From NCBI GenBank assembly GCA_030435675.1, contig CM059623.1, forward strand, positions 3,994,012-4,058,011: 64,000 nt of DNA. The letters are read 5' to 3'. The stretch's first letter is position 1. Every line of letters begins with the position of its first letter. Under the pieces are notes generated by a model that was not told the DNA's origin, searched no databases, and worked only from the letters and a program-made list of their open reading frames with translations. The DNA is from Steinernema hermaphroditum (Eukaryota > Nematoda > Chromadorea > Rhabditida > Steinernematidae). The translations under genes and the position numbers were made by a program. Positions 56,791 to 64,000 of this stretch are shown here, one piece after another.

Positions 56791-57637
56791 ATCAGAAAGT
56801 TTCCCATACAGCTATGCGTCATCGAGTTTACCACGGTTTACAACATGTTTGGCTTCGTCCCGCTAGCGATTAGTCATGCTTTCTTTGCGTCCACCTTGCA
56901 GAAACTCGTCGATATTTGGACGTTTTCATTATTTTTACGCACTTTCAATGAACTGAACCGCAACAAAGACATTTCCCGCTTCTTTTGCGCCCGGTGACTA
57001 GGAGGTAAACAGTGGTGCAACAGGTGAGAATGGGGGACAAAGGCGGCGCCGCTCGAAAAGGTTCTTAAGTGCTCGAAGTGAGACCGAATGATAAGAGATC
57101 GTTTACGAGTGAGGCCTTAAAAGTCTGCACTTAGAGTTGCTACTCGTCAGCAACGCTGTAACCTTGTACTTATACTCATAAAAATGGTGCCCTTAAATTT
57201 TATCTGTCGCAGTTATTCGACGCATTAAATTTCGAGCTGCTTGGCAATGTGGTCTATGAAGGGCTCACCTTACACACGTAAACAAGAGTTAACGAGGGTT
57301 AACTGACGAGGGAAGGGATCCAAGTGCCAGACGAGGATCGGGTTCAGATTTGGTGCAGCTTGGTGGGGCGATTCAGATTGGATGCCTTCCCTTATGAGTA
57401 CATTTATGGTTCTAGTTTGCCTAATTTTTGGAAGTTTGATAGAGCATGTTCATCAGATTCAATTGCGAGAAGATAAAACAAAGATAACTTAAAAGGGAAG
57501 CACCCAACCCAAAGGCTCCAATCGGTGTGAGATGATGTTATGATGAGGAGAGGCTTACGATTGCATTAATCAAAGGCAACTCAAAAGCATTACAACATCC
57601 CAAGGGCATAAGTTAAAAAAAGAATGGAGGTTCGAAC
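56791..57637. other. Intergenic, no supported gene
   Basis: No credible open frame, RNA gene or repeat recognised. Confidence 0.4.
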
Positions 57638-57705
57638 CCGGATACAGCATTTACTGAACGAATCCACTACCTTTGCGCTAAACTGACACCTTTCCCGTAT
57701 GATAA
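57638..57705 (-). repeat. tRNA-like element related to the one at 30062-30138
   Basis: Minus strand with box B GGTTCGAACCT and box A-like TTTAGCGCAAAGGTAG; shares 'ggtgtcag', 'tcagtaaatgctgtatcc' with the reductase-intron copy. Confidence 0.55.
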
Positions 57706-59559
57706 AGCAGTGCTTATCAACGAGACAACGTGCTAAGAAGGCTTAGACTCTTGCTTTACCATTATTCATCTGTGAATGAAACTCGAGAAAATACGCACAG
57801 TGGTTAAGTCTTTAGCAGAGCCATCGGTGTTTGATGCAATACCATTTTTTCGGATCATTTAGATGATGCGCAGTTGGTCACGCTGGAAACCAGGTTGGAA
57901 TTTTATGTGCTGACCGAGTTTGCAAAGACATTGCGAGGCTTCCTTACGACCTTTCGAAAACATGGATCAAGAGAAACGTATGGGAACAGCTTTAAGTAAG
58001 GTTTCTGCCAAGAAGGAAATAAAATTATTAGTCCTTTGTAATTAGAGAATTGCTAAGCGAATCTGAACGCAATGATCCTATTAGATCAGTAAAACTCGCG
58101 ACGAATATCTTGGCAACACCCATATCGCGGAGACCGTAAAAAGGTCGGCTGTAGGTGTTGGCAAACAATTGGAATTCCTTTTTTTCAAGCGCTGCCCTCT
58201 TCAGGTTGATGGCGCGGCGGCCTCTCAGCCAACAGTGACTCATTTTCCGGTTTTTGACCTCTCCAAAAGCGATTTGTTTTGATTTTGATAGCCTATCAAC
58301 AGCACCTTTAGGTTCTGAATCAGATGGGTAAGGAGCGAACAATACTGTAGCATATTCACTGGACTCAGAAAGCGTTTTTATGTCTGGGATTGCGGAAACA
58401 GCGGCGATGGTTCCACGAAAGGGAAGCGTTCCTGGGAATGCGATCATAAATAGCCGTATTCATAAACGCGGAAAACACGTAAAGAGCGAGTAAAAGCATT
58501 ATTTTCTTCACCAATAGCTTCTAACATGGGGACTGTATGTCTCGCCTGAAAAATAGACATTAAAGAGGTATTAATTGCCTAGGAGATCTGACACTTTCGG
58601 CGACTTGTCGGTGAAATCGGATATTGTGTAAATTTGTGCAAATTTCCGAAATCTGAGAAATTGATACGGAAGATGGTGCCATTCCCGACTCGGCAAGAAA
58701 CATTTGTCACACCTTCTTGCACACCTGCACTCCACTATATTGCCTCCTCCTCCTCTCGATCCCCAAAAATCCGATCAATACGCTCTGTTCACTTAACCAT
58801 AAAAGCGCCTATTACCTGGCCGCTTTGACTTAGAGACGGCCCGAAAAGGAAACTTCCGGTCGACTTGTGTCGGCGGCACTCTTTGGCTACCCGCACACAG
58901 CATGAGCAATTACGTCGCGCCGTCTTGAACGGTGTGGGAACCCTGGGCCAGGTCCAGGTGCTCTTGACGCGGCCGGCGCGATTGTTTATTGTTGCACCCG
59001 GGCGAGTCGTTTGTTGAGGAGGCGTTCAACTCAAGTGCTCTCATGTTCGGGTCATGCGGGCAACGTGTAATCACCCCCGATGGAACAATGACACGGACAC
59101 ACCTGTCGAGAGCAGATTACGGTAATGGAGAGGGTGCCAAGTTGACGTGGGTTGTTCATGGGCATATCGGCGAGAATAATTGGGTAATTGGAGACAGTAG
59201 AGGGGGGGGGGGTGCTGCAGGACAACCATGGCTTTTGAAAAATCAGGCCCTTTATGAAAAGATTGTGGCTCAACACTGATTATTTCGGATGACCTCCGCT
59301 CAGCGCGCCGATGAGACAAGAACTAGACGACGAAATGGATTCTCTCACGCGATGCCGCTAATGCGATCTGTAACACAATTCGCTGAAACATTCCGCCGAA
59401 CTCGGAGAGACTGAATGAAATATTTAAAGTGCGTTTTCCATTTTCCGATCTTGTTTCGGAACAATGGACTTCGTTAACGTGTGGAAAGTGGTCAGAAAAG
59501 CGTCCTAAAGGAATATCCAGCACAAGTTTAGCACTGATAAAAGGCTTCAGAGCAAAAGG
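57706..59559. other. Intergenic, no supported gene
   Basis: The longest open frame is 139 codons on the minus strand (58028-58447), with mixed composition and no recognised domain; it may be a relic but I do not call it. A G9 tract lies near 59203. No RNA gene seen. Confidence 0.4.
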
Positions 59560-59850
59560 ATTGAAACACCGGGGAGTTGTATGTTTCACCTTCAGAAGCC
59601 AAGGATCCAACAAGGGAAGGCATGCAAGCACCAGGCAACCATCGGGCTGAGATTAGGTGGAATGGTAGAGCGTGGTGTTGGGAGTTAGGTGGACACCAAA
59701 TCTCATGCTCTCTGTCAAGATTCGCTGCCTAAACACCCCCTCGAAAGTCGAAGGGTTGGAATAAGGAGTTGTATGTTCCACCCTCAGAAGCCCAGCATCG
59801 TGCTAGGAACTTTGAATGTCCTCGGAACAAGAACAAACACACCCAATATT
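59560..59850 (+). pseudogene. Possible LINE 5' fragment with internal duplication (tentative)
   Basis: The block 'ggagttgtatgtttcaccttcagaagcc' type sequence occurs twice (about 59573 and 59766). After the second copy the frame reads PSIVLGTLNVLGTRTNT; LGTLNVxGTR is the usual opening of a LINE endonuclease domain. Nothing further of the domain survives. Confidence 0.35.
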
Positions 59851-60939
59851 TTATGACGAAATGCTGTACTGAATGAGCACCGCCTTGGTTGCACTAAGAC
59901 ACTCCTGGGTGCTTGAATTAGTAGGATACCTTCTGTCTTGAAGTCCTCTAGTTTACCTCTCTATTTTTCGGTTTAACATAAGGCTGTTTTTTGATGAACG
60001 TTTCAAGAACACATCTTCAGTTTAGTGACTTGCAGTCCACTATTTTTTCGGACCTTAAACCTTCTAGGGAAAAGTGAGGAATTTTTGGGGAGATCAATTA
60101 TGTTTGAGACCTATCGTTTACTTAGGAATCGTGAATTAAGTTAAGCCAATAAAGATCATAATGACGTCCCTTCAATACAAGTCACCAAGCCACACTTCAA
60201 TACATCCAGAACCCGAACATCTTTCATGCACGATAAGACATTTGTTTACCCGAACGCAAAGCGATAACACGGGCAACACCTTGAAAGTCGTTCATTCACA
60301 CTTGTTGAAATTTAGCCGAATGACGACCGTCATCGCGCGAATATAATGGGGCGTAAATTTATATTGCGGTGCATGACAAAGGAAGACGACGCGATCAGTG
60401 ACGAGGGGCGCTGGGCGCGACGGTGACAATTTATTCAAAATTCGCCCCGCTGAGTGGACGCGCCGTCACGCAACGCCCGGGGACAGCGCGGGTGCAGCCG
60501 TGACAGCGGTCGTGCCGCTTTCCGGTTTACAAAAAACGATTGAAACCGCTAGAAGATGGAGGGGAAGTTGCGCTTTGAAGGGCGTTGGTGAAAAGAAGTT
60601 TAAGTGGAATAATGAGAAACTGAAATCACGACAAAACATTACGTATTTGACCACCTTGAATCTAAAAGTTTGGTCAATGTGTGATACTTTAGGCGTCTAT
60701 CTGCAGATGAAGCACAAAAGTTAAGCTACGTTCACGGACTTTTTACGTTCGTAAATAAGATTCATCACATTCTAATTATGGCATTTCGATGAATTTTAGT
60801 GAAAACCAATCGTCAAACGGTTTTAGCACTGCATAAATACATATGAAACGACCGTTTTCATAACAGTATTTTCGCATTTAAGCTTGGAAGTACCAATAGA
60901 AAGTAAATAATTGATCAGACGAAGTTATTAAAAAATGTT
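59851..60939. other. Intergenic, no supported gene
   Basis: Open frames up to 108 codons (60398-60724) without recognisable features. No RNA gene or repeat recognised. Confidence 0.4.
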
Positions 60940-61130
60940 GTATGGTGTTGGGTATCGAACCAGCACCGGTCTTTTACTAATCGGCAGTGCTAGCCATTGC
61001 GCCATTTCCATTATAAACTGGCTCGACTGCTGCACACGTAGTGCACTGGTTAGCATTTGCGATCAGAATACGCTCAATCAGGGTTCGAATCCCACTCGGG
61101 GCAACAGTTTTAGTTTTTAAGCAGTAACTC
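60940..61130. repeat. Head-to-head pair of tRNA-like elements (4)
   Basis: Minus member: box A TGGCGCAATGG and box B-like GGTTCGATACCC. Plus member: box A TAGTGCACTGG (about 61040) and box B GGTTCGAATCCC (61082-61093). The spacer contains 'ctggctcgactgctgcacacg', a diverged version of the spacer in pairs 2 and 3. Confidence 0.7.
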
Positions 61131-61852
61131 TTTGTTTTTATTTTGTACTACTTATACTTTCAAAAAGGAACAGAAAACATCTCATTACTACACACCAATA
61201 ATCATAAGGTCTCGCAATAAGTAGCAGCAAGGCAAACTCGTCTTTTTTGTTTACATGTGCCACGCATATAGTGGCCATTACAAGAGCTTCTGCGAATCGA
61301 GCACATTCGTGATAAATTATGGGAGCTTAACCCTCCGAAGATAAACGCTTTCTCAAATACCCTTTCGGCCAAAACAATTATCTATCTCAGTGCTTTAGGC
61401 CAAAACACTACTTTATGCATGCTCAAATGGAAAACAATTAAATCCATAGAGTCCTATAAATCTTCTTCCTAGCATTCCCACCAATGCGAAATACCCCTAG
61501 TTGAAAACAAACAGCGAGCGATTGGAAGAGCGTTAGGTGTACGAAGATAGGAATTTAAGAAATGGTTCAGCTTTCATACCGTAGAATTCTCAAGATCGAC
61601 AAAATCTAACAATGATGACCTACTAGTACAACAGTGGTCAGTTTCGAGACACAGAATATAATGAGAAGGCTGTGTCGAACTAAACTACGAGAATTCGTAC
61701 AATCCATACGTTGGAGCCAACTGACCGAGCACGGATAATGGTCGGGTGCTATCAGTGGAATTGAACTAGAAACGGCAGTGAAGACAAACAGAGGCCTGCA
61801 AGACGAAAAAGAAACGAAATGAAAATAAATACTGGCAGCAGGGAGATTCGAA
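61131..61852. other. Intergenic, no supported gene
   Basis: AT-rich, without credible open frames. Confidence 0.4.
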
Positions 61853-61920
61853 CCCTAGACTACACCACTACTGGTAGACAAGAGATTTACCGTCTCAACC
61901 GAAATAATCGTAATCGGAAA
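61853..61920 (-). repeat. tRNA-like element (type II-like spacing)
   Basis: Minus strand: box A TCGGTTGAGACGG and box B GGTTCGAATCT about 45 bp apart, a spacing that suggests descent from a tRNA with a long variable arm (Ser/Leu type). Not a clean cloverleaf. Confidence 0.5.
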
Positions 61921-63554
61921 CATAATCAGAAACCTCTTTTCGCGGGTTATGCCTATACACATACCCGCGAAACCTTCGGAGGCAGTTAGGATAGGTGTGC
62001 GTATAAGCCGTCGCCTTTTTGGAACTAACGTTTGCAGGTCTATCTCTTCCTGTGTGCCAATTTTCAGGGTTGATTCGAGGCGGACACTTCAGAAGGCTCC
62101 CTTCTTACTGCACATAATTTAGGTCTGAATGAAACTCAGAAGTTTCGGTTTCTTGACAAAAAAAAAAGAGCAAATGCGCGCTTCGTGGGTCCCCAAGTTT
62201 ATCACAACCTTAACGTCTGGAAAGCCTTGCCAAACAATGAGAAACACAATTATACAACATGAAATATCACCGCTATTAGAGGTGAATGGATATAATAATA
62301 TCTAGTTCACTGACTGACACCTGGACAGTGCAAATGTATAGTATACTACAAATTTTACTTTAAATATAACCTAATACAACGCATTCCTCCATCGTTTTTC
62401 CAGAAATAGGCGATGTCGTTAAAGTAGGGCACTACAGCCGGTCATACGCCACGAAATCCACAAAAATCGCATAGATTGCGCAATTTACACCCGCACTCCC
62501 GCAACAGCAGATGTCCACTTAGACGCCGAACACCTCAACCACTTAGGGCCCGCGTCCGAAGAGTCCACTCGAGCCCGTTGCAAGCGCGGAATTAGACGTT
62601 TCGCGGCGCGGAAAATGGCGATTTGGCCTTTGCCCAACTGTCACAACAACTAATCCAATAAATAAGCGCCACAATCTCCCACGGCTGGCTGTGGCGCGTG
62701 GCCAGTGTCCATTCATGCGGTGGCTACTCCCGCCGCGATCAATTAATAACACTAAAAGCGGATGGTAAGTGGGCAGACGCCGGTTCGGGCTTAAGATGTC
62801 CGTCCGCTTTGTGAAATGGCCGATACACTCGAGTGGCGAGTATAAGTAATTTCCTTTTTGGATTGAAGTTGCGGAATTCGGCAGAGAGATTTCCAGATTG
62901 GCTTGGATGGGGGTCAGTCGTAAAGGATAGTTGCGATTCGATTTCCGCAATTTGATTACGTCCTTTGGGGCACAACAAGGTTATTTATGGGACATGGTCT
63001 GGGGGTGACCAGGGCCCTAGGGCAAGGAACTAATTAAGAAATGCAATGTCAATGAGAAGCCCAGCAGTCTACAGCGAAATGAAGTGCACTACAGCGAAAT
63101 GCACTGGAATGAAAAAACCGGCACTGGAATCGGAATTCCGGCCCGAAAAACACCGGAAAACCGGAACCGGGTGCATCCCTATTATGTACACTGCATTATT
63201 CATCCGAGTTCCAGATTTCTCCTCATTAGGACCGAAAGAATTCACATAACAAAAAAAAAACAATAATGAAATTCGGTATGTATAAATGGAGAAATCATTT
63301 TCAAGTTGCCATCTTCCCACCACTGACATATCGCCTTCTTGTGCACTTGTCGTTTTGGAGAAGTCCGTTGATTACTGTATTTTTTTCTGTTCACAAGAGC
63401 GCGGCCGCATTCGATCATTCGCGGTCGCTTCAGACACCAGATGAAATAGGGACTCAGGCCAGCGTCGAACCAACCCCGACCGGTTTGCAAATCGGACACG
63501 TTCGCAATGAGCAACACAGACACTTCCATTAGACCGACTCACTACCAATGCGTC
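61921..63554. other. Intergenic, no supported gene
   Basis: Short open frames only. At 63100-63180 a stretch of 'ccgg'-rich words ends GGGTGCATCCCTA, which resembles an hAT-type terminal inverted repeat (TAGGGATGCAC reversed). Confidence 0.4.
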
Positions 63555-63632
63555 TTCGAGACCGACTCGCCATAGGAAAGAACTGGAATTGGTCAGAAGG
63601 CCCTGGGTTCGGATCCGTCCGCAGGCCAAACC
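63555..63632 (+). repeat. tRNA-like element
   Basis: Plus strand with box B GGTTCGGATCC near 63607; box A region poor. Confidence 0.4.
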
Positions 63633-63727
63633 TCTTTTATGTGGCTACATTTTGCTTAATTAGATGCAATGGAATGAATTCCAGAATGTTGTGTCATGAA
63701 AGCACGTAAAAAAAATGTTTTGCCTGC

Positions 63728-63778
63728 AGGTGGATTCGAATCCTGGACCTTCTGACTGGGGTCAAGCGCACCCCTAAT
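63728..63778 (-). repeat. tRNA-like element
   Basis: Minus strand with box B GGATTCGAATCC near 63731; box A region (TAGGGGTGCGCTTG) weak. Confidence 0.4.
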
Positions 63779-64000
63779 ATGAATATATAATCTTTGCCGT
63801 TGCCTCACAACCATGAGTAAAAGCGCTACGCGATTCGAAACCGCTCAATCGTAAATGATAATTTCGATCCAATTTCCGCCATTTAATTAGTGGAGCGCAG
63901 TGGATAGAAGGCTCATAGCAACTGCTGCTATGCCGCCTTCTCGGAGACCCGGAGACAACGCGTGTAGCACAGGCCATAAAAAATTTGCATTAAAATATGG

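Noticed and set aside
58028..58447. A 139-codon minus-strand open frame
   Set aside because: No recognisable family or splice context; within the expected range for chance frames in a repeat-rich 18-kb stretch.
1..64000. CRISPR arrays, bacterial operons or ribosome binding sites
   Set aside because: No regularly spaced identical repeats; spliceosomal introns, poly(A) signals and SL RNA show that this is a nematode nuclear sequence.

Overview
This is nuclear DNA of a nematode, most likely a rhabditid or diplogastrid. The evidence is an SL1 spliced-leader RNA gene next to a 5S rRNA gene, very short introns (mostly 39-60 bp) that can be joined in frame, nematode-specific Clc-like (claudin-like) genes, a nematode-type SH2 tyrosine kinase, and a PAT-like DIRS retrotransposon of the kind known from nematodes. 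I cannot name the species from the sequence.

Layout. From 0.8 to 31 kb lie ordinary protein genes separated by repeats: a secreted S1 serine protease (879-1860), two paralogous Clc-like membrane protein genes (2984-3777 and 6636-8525) with a decayed gene between them, the 5S/SL1 RNA unit (8.8-9.5 kb), a dead mariner, a core-1 beta-1,3-galactosyltransferase (10698-14773), a FLYWCH-like zinc-finger protein (15310-16416, minus), a DHHC palmitoyltransferase (17609-19362), a small secreted protein with a duplicated exon (19828-20387), an Arg/Tyr repeat protein (20462-21344, minus), a 4.8-kb PAT/DIRS element with identical split direct repeats (21584-26372), an SH2 tyrosine kinase (26566-28517, minus) and a peroxisomal 2,4-dienoyl-CoA reductase (29117-30683, minus).

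From 31.2 to 45.5 kb a single 15-exon minus-strand gene encodes a Fat-like cadherin of 4,288 residues, matching nematode cdh-4 in size and domain order. Its extracellular exons carry a striking excess of the heptamer TACSGTA, used in all three reading frames.

From 46 to 64 kb the window is gene-poor and repeat-rich. It has many tRNA-like elements with intact box A/box B, several as conserved head-to-head pairs, a second 5S-containing unit that lacks SL1, nested inverted-repeat elements, and scraps of LINE and piggyBac-like genes.

The genes do not form an evident pathway. Several encode secretory-pathway or cell-surface functions (protease, Clc-like, C1GalT, DHHC, cadherin), but I see no operon. 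All exon joins were made by eye from GT/GC-AG signals, frame and family conservation; there is no transcript evidence.
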